Numbered from the stretch's first letter, positions 44,939 through 56,498 are shown. The stretch is DNA of 64,000 bases from Enterococcus raffinosus (GCF_001886185.1 NZ_JXLA01000005.1:37365-101364), one strand, 5' to 3'. Made by a program: numbers and translations. The notes: generated from the sequence alone by a model not told the origin.

Positions 44939-47326
44939 TTAATCATCTGTTTTTGTTTCTTCGTCTTCTTTATCCTCTTTGTTTTTGGCATTGACTTTAT
45001 TACGTGTGTTCCAATATGTTTTGTAGTCATCATCGGTTCCGCCGATACCAAATTCATAAGTATTGTCGCCAGGACCATCCTTCGCCCAAAGAGAGGTTGC
45101 TTCTCCACTAGGTACTTGATAATTCGTACCGTCGTGACTAACTTTTCCAGGTTTTAATCCAGTAAAGTCTGAAACTTTGATTTGTTTTACATCATCAGAC
45201 AACTCAAACTCTTCATTTTCACCGAAGACATTTGGATTTACTTGATAAATTCGACCAGCAAGGTAAGCCATGTAGGTCGCTGTCCGATTTCCAGCTCCGT
45301 CATTCATTGGTTTGTTATCATCTCGTCCAGTCCATGTTCCTAATGTAATAGACGGTGTAGAGACGATCAACCAATTGTCCGCATAATTATCGGTGGTTCC
45401 GGTTTTTCCGACCCAATCGGCCGTGCTCAATTGATAATTAACACCACTTAAGATCGTTTTGAATGGCGTTGTATGCTGCTCGTTTATGACACTACGCATC
45501 AGGTCATTCATAATTGACGCTGTTGCTTTAGAATAAACTTGAACAGGAGCTTCTTTATGTTTGTAGATTTCTTTTCCTGTGCTGTCAGTGATTGAGTCAA
45601 TCAAGTAGCCCTGTTGATAAACACCACCATTTGCTAAGGTTTGGAAACCATTTACTTCTGTTAAAGTTGTGACATTAGTTGTTCCTAGTGGTGCGGATTC
45701 TACCCCCCAAGTATTGGAGGATGGATAATTCATTTTCTTCAGGTAATTATCATATGCAAACTGGTCAGAGCCTTTATTTGTTAACAAGTCTTGGTAAACA
45801 TGATAGGACGTAATATTAGTTGATTCAACAAGTGCCTGCCGTGTTGTTTGAAAAGTCTTAGACCCTTTGTTTTCTGCATTACCTAGTTCCTTGCCGGCGT
45901 TTTCACCATGTTGGTATTTCATTGGGAAGTCAGCGATACGTGATGCACTTCCTATTAGCCCTTGATCAATAGCAGGTCCATAAACTAAAACGGGTTTGAT
46001 AGAGGAACCAGCCTGTCGTGCGGTATCGAAGGCGTGATTGTTTTGATTGGTATTGTAATCTCGACTGCCAACGAAGCCATAGATACGACCGGTTTTATTA
46101 TCCATCATCACTGTACCAGGCTCTACTGTTGCGCCAGAGCCGTCATCTAAGTATTGTCCATATTCGGCGACACCTAATTGCATTGCATCATAGATATTTT
46201 TATCAATCGTTGATTTTACCACTAAGCCTTGATTTTGCATCTTAACTTTCGCTTGTTCAATGTAGCGGTTTTGTACATCTTCTTTATTGTAATCTGCATC
46301 GCTCACACCATCTTCTTTAGCTTGCTGTCTGGCTACAATATTAATTGCCTCATTATAAACCGTGTAATATAAGAAGCCGTGTTGCTGAACCTCGACGTCC
46401 TGTCGCGCTTGGAAATCTTTTGCTAGATCATATTTTTTTGCGTCTTCATATTCTTTTTTAGAAATCATTTGTTCACGGTACATATTAAAAAGAACATCGT
46501 CTTTACGTGCCATCCCAAGAGAATAGTCTTGTTTCAAATCGCCCGTATTGGTGTAAGGACTGTAGACGATCGGGCTTTGTGGCAACCCAGCAATAAATGC
46601 GGATTGCGGCAGGTTCAAATCTTTGGCGTGAACCCCAAAAATTCCAATTGCAGCTTCTTCGACCCCAGCGATGTTTTGACCCTTGTTGTTCCGACCAAAA
46701 GGAGAAACATTTAGATAGGCTGTCAAAATCTCATCCTTGCTCAAGTATTTCTCCAAGTCTAAAGCCAAAACAATCTCGTTTGCTTTTCGCTTAAAAGAGG
46801 TTTCGTTTGTCAAAACTTGTTGTTTGATCAATTGCTGAGTAAGTGTGGAACCGCCAGATCCAGCTCCAAAGCCTACGACTTCACCGAGTAAGGCGCGTAC
46901 AACAGCTTTTGGAACGACTCCGTGGTGTTCATAAAAGTTTTCATCCTCAGTAGCTACAAGAGCTTTTTTCACCCATTGGGAGATTTCATCGGAGTTTATT
47001 TTTTCACGAATGGGATCAGCTTGAATTGTCGCCAGTTCTTGGTTATCCGCATAGAGAAGCTTAGACGATTCCGCGATGTCTCCGACTTTTTGCTTCATTT
47101 CAGATTTTGTAGGCGTTGGCGTCCCTTCAACAAGATGCGCAAAATACCCAGCACCGATTCCGACGACCAGCATGCCGCCTAAAAAGAGCACAACGATTAA
47201 GCCGAGCAGCAGTGATTTGACCACTCGCAATGAAACGTTAAGCGCGAAAGGTCCACCAAGAGCCGGTCTTGCCTTACTTTTGCTGCTCTTTTTCGGTTGC
47301 TTATTTATTTTTTTCTTGTGAGCCAA
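44939..47326 (-). CDS. Class A penicillin-binding protein
   Basis: The bifunctional murein synthase of about 795 residues has a basic N-terminal tail, one membrane helix (VVKSLLLGLIVVLFLGGMLVV), a GT51 domain (EDENFYEHHGVVPKA, then GSGGSTLTQQLIKQQ) and a transpeptidase domain with SSIKP (SxxK), STN and KTGTT. It polymerises and cross-links peptidoglycan outside the membrane. Start choice: GAGGTGG is the ribosome site, five bases before a TTG at 47326. A GTG at 47335 overlaps that site and would add three residues. The C-terminal tail is acidic. Confidence 0.93.
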   Translation of the reverse strand: MAHKKKINKQPKKSSKSKARPALGGPFALNVSLRVVKSLLLGLIVVLFLGGMLVVGIGAGYFAHLVEGTPTPTKSEMKQKVGDIAESSKLLYADNQELATIQADPIREKINSDEISQWVKKALVATEDENFYEHHGVVPKAVVRALLGEVVGFGAGSGGSTLTQQLIKQQVLTNETSFKRKANEIVLALDLEKYLSKDEILTAYLNVSPFGRNNKGQNIAGVEEAAIGIFGVHAKDLNLPQSAFIAGLPQSPIVYSPYTNTGDLKQDYSLGMARKDDVLFNMYREQMISKKEYEDAKKYDLAKDFQARQDVEVQQHGFLYYTVYNEAINIVARQQAKEDGVSDADYNKEDVQNRYIEQAKVKMQNQGLVVKSTIDKNIYDAMQLGVAEYGQYLDDGSGATVEPGTVMMDNKTGRIYGFVGSRDYNTNQNNHAFDTARQAGSSIKPVLVYGPAIDQGLIGSASRIADFPMKYQHGENAGKELGNAENKGSKTFQTTRQALVESTNITSYHVYQDLLTNKGSDQFAYDNYLKKMNYPSSNTWGVESAPLGTTNVTTLTEVNGFQTLANGGVYQQGYLIDSITDSTGKEIYKHKEAPVQVYSKATASIMNDLMRSVINEQHTTPFKTILSGVNYQLSTADWVGKTGTTDNYADNWLIVSTPSITLGTWTGRDDNKPMNDGAGNRTATYMAYLAGRIYQVNPNVFGENEEFELSDDVKQIKVSDFTGLKPGKVSHDGTNYQVPSGEATSLWAKDGPGDNTYEFGIGGTDDDYKTYWNTRNKVNAKNKEDKEDEETKTDD

Positions 47327-47336
47327 AAAGTCCACC

Positions 47337-47659
47337 TCATTAGATTCTATTCATTTTAATTATCTGTTGAATTATAGCAAAGTTTTACTTCTATTAACAA
47401 GCGGATGCAATGTTTGTAATCAAAACTTCAACTAATTGTTAAGTAAAACAAAACAAACATTATTATATTGGTCGCTTTACTTGATTCGAGAATCAAATTT
47501 ATTGTGGAGGAAGTTCGAATTAAATCTAACGAATAGCTTTTATTTCCGCCTTTTTTCAGTTAATATGGGAAAGTATAAATCATTTGAAGATGATATGCGT
47601 AATGAAGAAATGTTCCCCTGTTAAATAAGGGACATCAAAATGTATTAGGAGGATAAAAC
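47337..47659. promoter_or_regulatory. Divergent PBP-tyrS region with interleaved inverted repeats
   Basis: This 323-base gap has no gene I can support and no T-box. GTTTTACTT (47382-47390) matches AAGTAAAAC (47441-47449), and AATGTTTGT (47409-47417) matches ACAAACATT (47453-47461); the two pairs interleave. TTGATTC-ga-GAATCAA (47481-47496) is a third palindrome. AGGAGG just before tyrS is the ribosome site. A frame reading MGKYKSFEDDMRNEEM from 47564 stops at 47624 and lacks a ribosome site. Confidence 0.5.
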
Positions 47660-48922
47660 ATGCATTCAGACTTTTTCCAAGAACTAAAAGCCCGTGGCTT
47701 AATTTTTCAAGTAACAGATGAAGCAGCCCTAGAAAAACAATTAAATGAAGAGTCTGTTAAACTATATATCGGCTTTGACCCGACGGCTGACAGCCTGCAT
47801 ATAGGTCATCTATTACCAATTTTGACGTTGCGTCGTTTCCAACAAAACGGACACGTTCCTATCGCATTAGTTGGCGGTGGTACCGGAATGATTGGAGACC
47901 CTTCATTTAAAGACGCGGAACGTCAATTGAATACTTTGGATACTGTTCAAAGCTGGTCTCAAAGTATCAAGAATCAGCTTTCTGGTATTATTGACTTCGA
48001 AAATAAAGAAAATCCAGCGATTGTTGCTAACAATTATGAATGGTTAGGCGAATTAAAATTGATCGACTTTTTACGTGATGTAGGGAAAAACTTCACCATC
48101 AACTACATGATGAGTAAGGAAAGTGTGAAACGTCGCATCGAATCAGGGATTTCTTACACGGAGTTTGCTTACCAGTTGCTCCAAGCCTACGATTTTTATG
48201 AATTGAATAAACGTTATGGTTGTTTATTACAATTAGGCGGAAGCGACCAATGGGGAAATATCACTTCAGGAATTGAGTTGATCCGTCGCGAAGAAGGAAA
48301 ACAGGCATTTGGTTTAACGATGCCATTGATCACAAAAGCGGACGGTACGAAATTCGGTAAAACTGAAGGAAATGCGGTTTGGTTAGATCCAGAAAAGACA
48401 TCACCGTATGAATTTTATCAATTCTGGATTAACACAGATGACCGTGACGCGGTGAAATTCTTGAAATACTTTACTTTCTTGAGTTTAGAAGAAATCGAAG
48501 CAATTGAAAAAGAATTTACTGCGGCACCTGAACAACGTGCGGCTCAAAAAGCGTTAGCCAGAGAAGTTACTGTATTGGTTCACGGAGAGGAAGCCTACAA
48601 TCAGGCTGTTCATATTTCTGAAGCGTTATTTAGCGGAGATGTTAAGAACTTAACTGCGGATGAAATCAAACAAGGATTTAAAAACGTGCCTAGCTACCAA
48701 GTTAAAGCGGAGGATGATTTGAATCTTGTGGAGATTCTATTGACCGCAGGGATTGAAAAATCCAAACGCCAAGCGCGAGAAGACATTAACAATGGAGCGA
48801 TCTATATCAATGGAGATCGTGTACAAGATGTGGCTTACACACTAAGTGATCAAGACAAATTGTCAAATGAATATATCGTTATTCGTCGTGGCAAGAAAAA
48901 ATACTTTGTTTTACAATTTTAA
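47660..48922 (+). CDS. tyrS: Tyrosyl-tRNA synthetase
   Basis: The 420-residue class I synthetase has the HIGH-like [17 protein letters not shown], the KMSKS-equivalent [17 protein letters not shown], and a C-terminal S4 domain ([19 protein letters not shown]). It charges tRNA-Tyr, one of which is encoded at 205. Many Lactobacillales tyrS genes carry a T-box; none is seen here. Confidence 0.97.
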   Translation: MHSDFFQELKARGLIFQVTDEAALEKQLNEESVKLYIGFDPTADSLHIGHLLPILTLRRFQQNGHVPIALVGGGTGMIGDPSFKDAERQLNTLDTVQSWSQSIKNQLSGIIDFENKENPAIVANNYEWLGELKLIDFLRDVGKNFTINYMMSKESVKRRIESGISYTEFAYQLLQAYDFYELNKRYGCLLQLGGSDQWGNITSGIELIRREEGKQAFGLTMPLITKADGTKFGKTEGNAVWLDPEKTSPYEFYQFWINTDDRDAVKFLKYFTFLSLEEIEAIEKEFTAAPEQRAAQKALAREVTVLVHGEEAYNQAVHISEALFSGDVKNLTADEIKQGFKNVPSYQVKAEDDLNLVEILLTAGIEKSKRQAREDINNGAIYINGDRVQDVAYTLSDQDKLSNEYIVIRRGKKKYFVLQF

Positions 48923-48933
48923 TTGTTAGTAGA

Positions 48934-48972
48934 AAAAGGATTGTACCAATTTTTTGGAGCAATCCTCTTTCT
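48934..48972 (+). terminator. Probable terminator of tyrS
   Basis: GGATTG pairs with CAATCC, followed by CTTTCT. The stem is short and the T-run is broken, so the call is moderate. Confidence 0.55.
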
Positions 48973-49017
48973 ATGTAATAGGCGGTAAGCGTTTTAGATA
49001 GTGGATGGAGTGAGTGT

Positions 49018-49923
49018 GTGAGAGCAGTTTTATTAAACTCGTTGGGATTATTTGTTATTATTTTGATAGGCTATTTAACAAAACGATTAAACTTATTGAT
49101 GAAAGCCGATGGAACAACGATTTCAAAAATCGTTGTCAATGTTACACTACCAGCGGCAATCATTGTCAATTTGCAATCCTTGGAAGTAAAAAATCAGCTA
49201 TTATTACTGATTGCTGCAGGATTAGTATTGAATCTTGTAATGATAATCATTGGTCATTTTTTCTCAAAAAAGCAAGAACAAGTAGAGCGAGAATTTTTGA
49301 TGTATAGTGTTTCCGGCTATAATATTGGGAATTTTGCGATTCCTTTTGTTCAAAGTTTTATGCCGCTGGCGATTCCTATTCTATCCTTTTTCGATATTGG
49401 AAATAGTGTGATGTTAGCTGGCGGTTCAAATGTTGTGATTGAAGGGATTAGTGGAAGCAATGGACAACGTCCATCTGCAAAAATGGTTCTTGGTCGTTTG
49501 GGCAGGTCAGTCCCTTTTTTATGCTACTTGATCATGCTCTTTTTCCGAATGGTAAAGTTGGATCTCCCTCCAGCGGTATTTCAAATTGCGCAGCCCATTG
49601 CTAGTGCAAATACATTTTTATCAATGTTTATGATTGGGCTATTTTTAGAATTACGCTTGCCAAAAAAAGATTTGGCTTTAGTTCTGCGTGTTTTAGTCAT
49701 CAAATATGCTTCAGGAATCTTATTAGCTGTTGTTTTTATGCTGCTGCCGATTCCAATGATGATCAAAATCGTTTTATGTCTTGTATCTGTCGGGCCGATT
49801 CCGACGTTTGCTGTTATCAATAGTGTTGCTGCGGGAATGCGGGCGGAGGTAGTAGGGTTCACTTCGTCTCTCAGTTTCCTGGTCAGCTTGCCGTTGATGA
49901 CAGGCTTGTTACTATTTTTATAA
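49018..49923 (+). CDS. AEC-family transporter
   Basis: The 301-residue membrane protein has ten hydrophobic helices arranged as two halves, as in auxin-efflux-carrier/MleP proteins. Such proteins export malate, citrolactate or other organic acids. GTG is used as start after GGATGGAGTGAG. It is not in an evident operon; the substrate is unknown. Confidence 0.85.
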   Translation: MRAVLLNSLGLFVIILIGYLTKRLNLLMKADGTTISKIVVNVTLPAAIIVNLQSLEVKNQLLLLIAAGLVLNLVMIIIGHFFSKKQEQVEREFLMYSVSGYNIGNFAIPFVQSFMPLAIPILSFFDIGNSVMLAGGSNVVIEGISGSNGQRPSAKMVLGRLGRSVPFLCYLIMLFFRMVKLDLPPAVFQIAQPIASANTFLSMFMIGLFLELRLPKKDLALVLRVLVIKYASGILLAVVFMLLPIPMMIKIVLCLVSVGPIPTFAVINSVAAGMRAEVVGFTSSLSFLVSLPLMTGLLLFL

Positions 49924-49946
49924 AGAAAAACAGATGGAGGTTTTTT

Positions 49947-50837
49947 ATGTTAATTGGTTCTCATGTAAGTATGAAGGGAAAAGAAATGCTGCTAGGTGCA
50001 GCACAAGAAGCGGCAAGTTATGATGCGTCAACCTTTATGATCTATAGTGGAGCGCCGCAAAATACGCGTCGTAAACCAGTAGATGAGATGAATATTCCGG
50101 CTGGGAAAGAATTTATGAAGGAACAAGGATTGTCGAATATTGTCATGCATGCGCCGTATATCATTAATTTAGGCAATACGAAAAAGCCAGAGATGTTTCC
50201 TTTTGCCGTTCAATTTTTACGTGATGAAATCATGCGGGCAGAGGCTCTAGGTGCGATGCAAATCACCTTACATCCAGGCGCTCACGTGGGAGCAGGTGAA
50301 AAAGCGGGTCTTGATCAAATTATCAAAGGATTAAATGAAGTACTTACTAAAGATCAAAAAGCGCAAATTGCTCTGGAAACGATGGCGGGTAAAGGAACTG
50401 AATTAGGAAAAACGTTTGAAGAGCTCGCATACATTATTGATGGGGTCACGTTGAACGAGAAACTTTCGGTGACGTTTGATACTTGTCATACCAATGATGC
50501 AGGCTACAATGTGAAGGATGATTTTGACGGAGTGTTGGCTGAGTTCGATCGGGTGATTGGCTTGGATCGCTTGAAGGTGATCCATGTAAATGACTCGAAA
50601 AATCCAATGGGTTCTCACAAGGACCGCCATGCCAATATTGGCTTCGGAACAATTGGTTTTGATACATTGAATGCTATCGTTCACCATGAAAAATTGAAAG
50701 AATTGCCAAAAATTTTAGAAACACCTTATGTTGGAGAAGACAAAAAAAATCAACAGGCGCCTTATGGATTTGAAATTGCTATGCTGAAAGCTGGTAAATT
50801 TGATCCCGATTTATTAGAAAAAATTCAGGCACAATAA
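49947..50837 (+). CDS. nfo: Endonuclease IV
   Basis: The 296-residue AP endonuclease has the TIM-barrel zinc motifs [53 protein letters not shown] and [12 protein letters not shown]. It nicks abasic sites during base-excision repair. GATGGAGG precedes the ATG. It follows the AEC gene by 23 bases. Confidence 0.97.
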   Translation: MLIGSHVSMKGKEMLLGAAQEAASYDASTFMIYSGAPQNTRRKPVDEMNIPAGKEFMKEQGLSNIVMHAPYIINLGNTKKPEMFPFAVQFLRDEIMRAEALGAMQITLHPGAHVGAGEKAGLDQIIKGLNEVLTKDQKAQIALETMAGKGTELGKTFEELAYIIDGVTLNEKLSVTFDTCHTNDAGYNVKDDFDGVLAEFDRVIGLDRLKVIHVNDSKNPMGSHKDRHANIGFGTIGFDTLNAIVHHEKLKELPKILETPYVGEDKKNQQAPYGFEIAMLKAGKFDPDLLEKIQAQ

Positions 50838-50880
50838 TGAAAAGGCACACGCTCTATTTTAGACGTGTGTCTTTTCATTA
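50835..50880. terminator. Bidirectional terminator nfo/proA
   Basis: A long stem, AATGAAAAGGCACACG paired to CGTGTGTCTTTTCATT (one G-T), lies between converging nfo and proA. Confidence 0.9.
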
Positions 50881-50893
50881 GTCTTATAGTATT

Positions 50894-52144
50894 TTATTCT
50901 CTAATTTGCCCATCTCCGTAAATGATATATTTACTGGAAGTCAAATGTTCTAAGCCCATCGGACCACGTGCATGAAGCTTTTGTGTAGAAATCCCGATTT
51001 CTGCTCCAAAACCAAATTTGAAGCCATCGGTAAAGCGAGTAGAGGCATTGATATATACAGCCGCCGCATCCACTTCTTTTAAGAATTTTTGCCCATTGTG
51101 ATAACTATCCGTTACTATCGCTTCTGAATGCTTCGAATTGTAACGATTGATATGTTCAATTGCTTCATCGATGGAGGCAACGACTTTAACTGCCAAGATG
51201 TAATCTAGAAATTCTGTTGCCCAATCTTCTTCAGTTGCTAAGGATGCTTGTGTTAAATAAGACAAAGCGTTCGAATCGGCACGTAAAGATACACCGTGTG
51301 AAATCAAATTTTTTTCGATCATTGGCAGAAATTCCGAGGCAATGTCTTCATGAACCAGTAAGGTTTCGATTGCGTTGCACACTGAAGGACGTTGTGCTTT
51401 CGCATTCACGACGATGTCGCTGGCCATATCTAATTGCGCTGCATTATCTACATATACGTGATTGTTCCCTGTTCCTGTCTCGATTACAGGGACAGTAGCG
51501 CTATTTTTAACACGTTGGATCAAACCAGCTCCGCCTCGAGGAATTAAGACATCTAGATAATCATTTAACCGCATCATTTCGTTTGCTACATCATGAGAAG
51601 TGTCATTGACGAACTGGATCATCCCAATGTCTAATTGTTTATTTTGTAAAGTTTTCTGCATGAGCTTAACTAGGGCTTGGTTTGAGTAGAAGGCTTCCTT
51701 GCCGCCGCGCAATATTACTGCATTTCCCGACTTGAAGCATAAACTAGCCGCATCGGTTGTTACATTTGGTCGCGATTCAAAGATGATCCCGATTACACCT
51801 AATGGCACACGCTGTTGTCCCACCATTAGCTGATCTTCGGTACGCCACATTTTTTCTACGACGCCTATTGGATCCGCTAAAGCCGCTACTTGCCGGATTC
51901 CTTCAGCCATTTCTTGGATTCTATCGTCGGTTAAACGCAAACGATCCATCAGCGGTTCTGGAATGCCGTTTTCCTTGGCTTGCTTCAGATCTTGCTGATT
52001 TGCTTGTAGAATCGTGGTTTTACTGTTTTCTAAGTCGATTGCCATCTGTAGTAGACAGTCATTTTTCTTGCTGGTCTCCAGTTGACTTAACTCTTGCGCG
52101 GCTTTTTTGCTTTTTTCTCCTAAACTGATCATTAAGTTATTCAT
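50894..52144 (-). CDS. proA: Gamma-glutamyl phosphate reductase
   Basis: The 416-residue enzyme has the ALDH-like catalytic Cys in [14 protein letters not shown] and the family segments [14 protein letters not shown] and [10 protein letters not shown]. It reduces glutamyl-5-phosphate to the semialdehyde in proline synthesis. It overlaps proB by eight bases. Confidence 0.97.
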   Translation of the reverse strand: MNNLMISLGEKSKKAAQELSQLETSKKNDCLLQMAIDLENSKTTILQANQQDLKQAKENGIPEPLMDRLRLTDDRIQEMAEGIRQVAALADPIGVVEKMWRTEDQLMVGQQRVPLGVIGIIFESRPNVTTDAASLCFKSGNAVILRGGKEAFYSNQALVKLMQKTLQNKQLDIGMIQFVNDTSHDVANEMMRLNDYLDVLIPRGGAGLIQRVKNSATVPVIETGTGNNHVYVDNAAQLDMASDIVVNAKAQRPSVCNAIETLLVHEDIASEFLPMIEKNLISHGVSLRADSNALSYLTQASLATEEDWATEFLDYILAVKVVASIDEAIEHINRYNSKHSEAIVTDSYHNGQKFLKEVDAAAVYINASTRFTDGFKFGFGAEIGISTQKLHARGPMGLEHLTSSKYIIYGDGQIRE

Positions 52145-52946
52145 GTTGTCCCTCCTTGAATAATGTTCCGACTTCTACGCCTGCTAAAATATCAAAAATT
52201 ATTCTGGGAGGTTTTCCATTTGCCAAGACCATAGCGCTTTTTACGTCTAAGATTCGTTGAGCGGCCTTCAATTTGCTGACCATGCCGCCTGTTCCGAAGC
52301 GACTTCCTTTTCCACCTGCTTGGTCCATCAGTGTTTGGTTGATTGTGGAGATAGTGGAGTAGAGAATGGCCTGCTTATTCTTTGATGGGTTATCAGAATA
52401 GAACCCATCAATATCGCTTAGCATAATTAACAAATCCGCATCCATTAATTGTACAACGATTGCTGATAATTCATCATTATCACCAAATCTTCTCGTGTGA
52501 TCCATTTCGTCCACAGCTACAGTATCATTTTCATTTATGATTGGAACGATGCCCATCGAAAGAAGCTGCTCCAAGGTGTTAATTACATTTTTTCGACTTT
52601 CTGGAAAATCTACTACGTCTCGCGTTAACAGCACTTGAGCCGTTTGTTGACTATAGCCTAAAAAACGCTGATTATAGATGTGCATCAGCTCTGATTGTCC
52701 TACAGCTGCGACTGCTTGCTGTACAGGGATCTCCCGTGGACGTTCTGGGATATGAAGCTTGTCCATGCCGACACCAATAGCGCCAGAAGAGACTAATAGT
52801 ATTTCTTTTCCTTGATTGCGTAGATCGGTGAGTACAAATGCTAATTGATCAATACCATCCAAATTAATCTTACCGTTTGGGTGGATCAAAGAACTTGTTC
52901 CGATCTTTACAACAATCCGATTTACAGATTTTAAAAACTCTCTCAT
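52137..52946 (-). CDS. proB: Glutamate 5-kinase
   Basis: The 269-residue kinase has the amino-acid kinase fold: [33 protein letters not shown] and [12 protein letters not shown]. It lacks the C-terminal PUA domain of enterobacterial ProB, as is usual for this short form. It makes glutamyl-5-phosphate and is inhibited by proline. It precedes proA in the same operon. About 300 bases of divergent promoter DNA separate it from yneF; I see nothing else there. Confidence 0.96.
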   Translation of the reverse strand: MREFLKSVNRIVVKIGTSSLIHPNGKINLDGIDQLAFVLTDLRNQGKEILLVSSGAIGVGMDKLHIPERPREIPVQQAVAAVGQSELMHIYNQRFLGYSQQTAQVLLTRDVVDFPESRKNVINTLEQLLSMGIVPIINENDTVAVDEMDHTRRFGDNDELSAIVVQLMDADLLIMLSDIDGFYSDNPSKNKQAILYSTISTINQTLMDQAGGKGSRFGTGGMVSKLKAAQRILDVKSAMVLANGKPPRIIFDILAGVEVGTLFKEGQHE

Positions 52947-53245
52947 ACTTACACCTCTTCACTTAGCCACCAGCGAGGAAGATATTGTTTTGCATTTTAG
53001 CATATTCTAATCAATATTTCATCATTTATTTAAAAATAATTGAGTATTTTCACTTTTTCTTCAATTTGGTAAGAGAGCTTTTGTTCTAGTTTTTAATTAG
53101 TAAGTAAAAAAGGAACACGTCTCACCCAATAAATAAGATTGGACTAAATTTACACAGACAGATTTGAAGTTTCTTAAAACGTCTTTTCTTTTGGGGAATC
53201 TTTTAGTAAAATGTATGAGAATGTGTCAGGAAAGGAGCGGTGAAA

Positions 53246-53464
53246 ATGGTATCAACTGGAATCGTAGTATTGATCGCAGTAATCGCTGCACTATTAGGTG
53301 CTGTCGGCGGTTTCTTCTTAGCTCGTAAATATATGCAAGACTATTTCAAAAAGAATCCTCCAATCAACGAGGATATGTTACGTCAGATGATGATGTCGAT
53401 GGGGCAAAAGCCTTCAGAGAAAAAAGTTCGTCAAATGATGCAGCAAATGAAAAATCAACAATAA
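53246..53464 (+). CDS. yneF: YneF-family membrane protein
   Basis: The 72-residue protein starts with a membrane helix ([22 protein letters not shown]) followed by [21 protein letters not shown], the UPF0154/YneF signature. The function is unknown. The ATG at 53246 has AAAGGAG eight bases upstream; the GTG at 53240 is too close to it. Confidence 0.93.
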   Translation: MVSTGIVVLIAVIAALLGAVGGFFLARKYMQDYFKKNPPINEDMLRQMMMSMGQKPSEKKVRQMMQQMKNQQ

Positions 53465-53470
53465 TTTTGC

Positions 53471-53507
53471 AAGGACAATCGTCGCAGGATGATTGCCCTT
53501 CTTTTTT
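53471..53507 (+). terminator. Terminator of yneF
   Basis: AAGGACAATC pairs with GATTGCCCTT with one A-C mismatch, across a 10-base loop, followed by CTTTTTT. Confidence 0.75.
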
Positions 53508-53695
53508 GACCTGATGTATTCAGAGAGGTGCACCAGTTATCATTCAAAAACTCTCATCAATGAGTCAGCATAATAAATGTGAGAATTTCCCAAGCCTCAT
53601 TATGAAGAAAATAGGGAAGGTTACATTTAGTAAGCAGATTTGTCGACAGAATAAACACTTGGATGTAAAGTTAAGCCGAATGGGGGAATGACTGA

Positions 53696-54610
53696 ATGTA
53701 TGATGTAATAGTTATCGGTGCGGGTCCAGCAGGGATGACCGCAGCCTTATACGCTTCACGCTCAAACTTAAAAGTTCTTTTAATTGAACGTGGCGCACCA
53801 GGCGGACAAATGAACAATACCGCTGAAGTTGAAAATTATCCTGGTTTTGAATCAATCATGGGACCTGAGCTTGCAATGAAAATGTATGATGGTGTCACGA
53901 AATTCGGTACAGAGAATGCTTATGGAATCGTTCAGGACATCAAGGATCATGGAGACTACAAAGAAGTAATTACTGAAGATAAAAGCTATCAAGCCAAGAC
54001 CATCATTGTTGCAACAGGGTGTGTCCATCGTAAATTAGGTGTGCCAGGAGAAGAATCCTTTGCAGGACGAGGAGTTTCCTATTGTGCAGTTTGTGATGGT
54101 GCATTTTTCCGCAATAAACGCTTGATTGTTGTCGGTGGAGGGGATTCAGCAGTTGAAGAAGCGATTTATTTAACTCGTTTTGCTTCTGAGGTGGTCATTG
54201 TACATCGCCGCGATGAATTACGGGCGCAAAAGATTATTCAAGATCGTGCCTTTGCTAATGAGAAAATTTCATTTATTTGGGATAGTGTAGTGGATGAAAT
54301 CGTCGGCAACGACATGGTTGTTACAGGGGCTCAAATCCGCAATGTGAAAACTGGAGAGGTTCATTTAGAGCCTGCAGATGGCGCTTTTATTTATGTTGGT
54401 TTGGAACCACTAACTGAGCCATTTAAGAATAGCGGGATTACAAATGCCGCTGGCTGGATTGAAACCGATCATGAAATGAAGACAAAAATTCCTGGTGTCT
54501 TTGCTATTGGTGACGCCCGTGAAAAAGATTTACGCCAAATCACGACTGCTGTCGGTGAAGGTGGAATCGCAGGACAACAAGTTTATAAGTACATCGAAGC
54601 ACAAAATTAA
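53696..54610 (+). CDS. trxB: Thioredoxin reductase
   Basis: The 304-residue flavoprotein has FAD loop IVIGAGPAGMTAALYASR, the redox dithiol CAVC (residues 130-133), the NADPH loop VVGGGDSAVEEAIYL and the FAD segment GVFAIGDARE. It reduces thioredoxin with NADPH. GGGGGAATGACTGA precedes the ATG. Confidence 0.97.
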   Translation: MYDVIVIGAGPAGMTAALYASRSNLKVLLIERGAPGGQMNNTAEVENYPGFESIMGPELAMKMYDGVTKFGTENAYGIVQDIKDHGDYKEVITEDKSYQAKTIIVATGCVHRKLGVPGEESFAGRGVSYCAVCDGAFFRNKRLIVVGGGDSAVEEAIYLTRFASEVVIVHRRDELRAQKIIQDRAFANEKISFIWDSVVDEIVGNDMVVTGAQIRNVKTGEVHLEPADGAFIYVGLEPLTEPFKNSGITNAAGWIETDHEMKTKIPGVFAIGDAREKDLRQITTAVGEGGIAGQQVYKYIEAQN

Positions 54611-54615
54611 TCAGG

Positions 54616-54648
54616 GAGAGGAAGGCCAATCGTGTCTTCCTCTTTTTT
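54616..54648 (+). terminator. Terminator of trxB
   Basis: AGAGGAAG pairs with CTTCCTCT, followed by a T-run. Confidence 0.85.
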
Positions 54649-54755
54649 AGAAAAAATACGGGCTTTTCGGCACGACCAAATGCAAGTTTTCTTTGCCGAA
54701 TATAACAGTAATGGTATACTTAAATGGTAAGAAAAATTTGAAAGAGGTGTGTTTC

Positions 54756-56480
54756 ATGTCTTGGGAACAAGTTTATGAGCAATGGATTGATTCAGATAAA
54801 TTAGATGAAAAAATGCGTAAAGAATTACAAGACCTAGGTAAAGACCCAGAGTTGAAAAAAGATGCGTTTTATAAACAACTAGAATTTGGAACGGCAGGGA
54901 TGCGCGGAGTATTAGGTCCAGGTGTCAATCGGATGAATATTTTTACTATTCGTCAAGCAACTGAAGGATTGGCGCGTTTTATGGATACACAAGATCCTGA
55001 GACTAAACGTCGTGGTGTAGCAATTGCGTATGATTCACGCCACATGTCACCAGAGTTCGCGATGGAAGCGGCAAAAACATTAGCCAAACACGATATTCCA
55101 TCATTTGTATTTGAAAGTTTACGTCCAACACCAGAGTTGTCTTTTGCTGTTCGTTTTGAAAATGCATTTACAGGAATTATGATTACGGCCTCTCACAACC
55201 CAGCAGAATATAACGGTTATAAAGTCTATGGCGAAGATGGTGGGCAAATGCCGCCAGAAGATGCAGATGCATTGACGAAGTTTGTACGTGCTGTAGAAAA
55301 CCCATTAGAAGTTGAAGTTTTAGCGGATGAAGAGGTTGAACACAGCGGACTGATCAATATTATTGGTGATGAAGTGGACTCAGAATACTTGAAAGAGATC
55401 AAATCAGTAACCATCAACCAAGAATTGATTGATGAAATGGGCAAAGAGCTAAAATTAGTTTACACGCCATTACATGGTACTGGGAAAATGTTGGGTGAAA
55501 AAGCCTTGAAGCAAGCAGGTTTCGAAAAATTTGTTTTAGTACCAGAACAAGCAATCGCTGATCCAGATTTCTCTACAGTAAAATCACCAAATCCAGAAGA
55601 ACATTCAGCCTTTGAATATGCCATTAAGCTAGGAGAACAAGAAGGGGCTGACTTGTTGATCGCAACGGACCCTGATGCCGATCGACTAGGCGCTGCTGTT
55701 CGTTTGCCTGATGGCCGTTATCAAGTATTGACAGGAAATCAAATCGGCGCGATTATGATTCGTTATATTTTAGAGGCACATAAACAAGCGGGAACTTTAC
55801 CATCTAATGCAGTTGTTTTAAAATCAATCGTATCAAGTGAATTAGCGACAACCATCGCGGATTCTTATAACGTGAAGATGGTAGATGTGCTGACTGGATT
55901 CAAGTTTATCGCTGAAAAAATCCAACAATATGAAGATGATAACTCGCAAACATTCATGTTTGGCTTTGAAGAAAGCTATGGCTATTTGATTAAGTCTTTT
56001 GTCCGCGATAAAGATGCGATTCAAGCATTAGTGCTACTAGCTGAAGTAGCAGCTTACTATAAAAAACAGGGTAAAACTTTATATGACGGCTTACAGGATA
56101 TTTTTGAAGAATACGGATATTATGCAGAAAAAACCATCTCTGTTACCTTGAGCGGTGCTGAGGGAGCTGAACAAATCAAAACGATTATGGGTAATTTACG
56201 TAACGAGGCACCAAAAGCATTCGCAGATGTCGCAGTTACCTTGACTGAAGATTTCAAAGCGTCTAAAGCTATTGATGCTGAAGGAAATGAAACTGCGATC
56301 GATATGCCAGCTTCAGATGTCTTGAAATACACATTGGCAGATGAAACTTGGATTGCCGTTCGACCTTCTGGTACAGAACCAAAAATCAAATTCTATATCG
56401 GTGTAAAAGGCGACTCTCATGATGCTGCTGCAGAAAAAATTGCAACTTATGAAAAAGCGATCCGCAAAATTGCCGAATAG
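54756..56480 (+). CDS. pgcA: Phosphoglucomutase/phosphomannomutase PgcA
   Basis: The 574-residue enzyme is a full-length alpha-phosphohexomutase: GTAGMRGVLG, TASHNPAEYNGYKVYGED with the phosphoserine near residue 146, ATDPDADRLG (metal), FGFEESYGYL and RPSGTEPKIKFY. It interconverts glucose-6-phosphate and glucose-1-phosphate, the substrate of GalU. The ATG at 54756 follows GAAAGAGGTG; the longer frame lacks a ribosome site. Confidence 0.96.
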   Translation: MSWEQVYEQWIDSDKLDEKMRKELQDLGKDPELKKDAFYKQLEFGTAGMRGVLGPGVNRMNIFTIRQATEGLARFMDTQDPETKRRGVAIAYDSRHMSPEFAMEAAKTLAKHDIPSFVFESLRPTPELSFAVRFENAFTGIMITASHNPAEYNGYKVYGEDGGQMPPEDADALTKFVRAVENPLEVEVLADEEVEHSGLINIIGDEVDSEYLKEIKSVTINQELIDEMGKELKLVYTPLHGTGKMLGEKALKQAGFEKFVLVPEQAIADPDFSTVKSPNPEEHSAFEYAIKLGEQEGADLLIATDPDADRLGAAVRLPDGRYQVLTGNQIGAIMIRYILEAHKQAGTLPSNAVVLKSIVSSELATTIADSYNVKMVDVLTGFKFIAEKIQQYEDDNSQTFMFGFEESYGYLIKSFVRDKDAIQALVLLAEVAAYYKKQGKTLYDGLQDIFEEYGYYAEKTISVTLSGAEGAEQIKTIMGNLRNEAPKAFADVAVTLTEDFKASKAIDAEGNETAIDMPASDVLKYTLADETWIAVRPSGTEPKIKFYIGVKGDSHDAAAEKIATYEKAIRKIAE

Positions 56481-56498
56481 AGTAAATGAGGGCTATAA

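Noticed and set aside
47436-47624. 62-codon ORF before tyrS
   Set aside because: No ribosome site at its start and no recognisable domain; kept only as part of the intergenic description.
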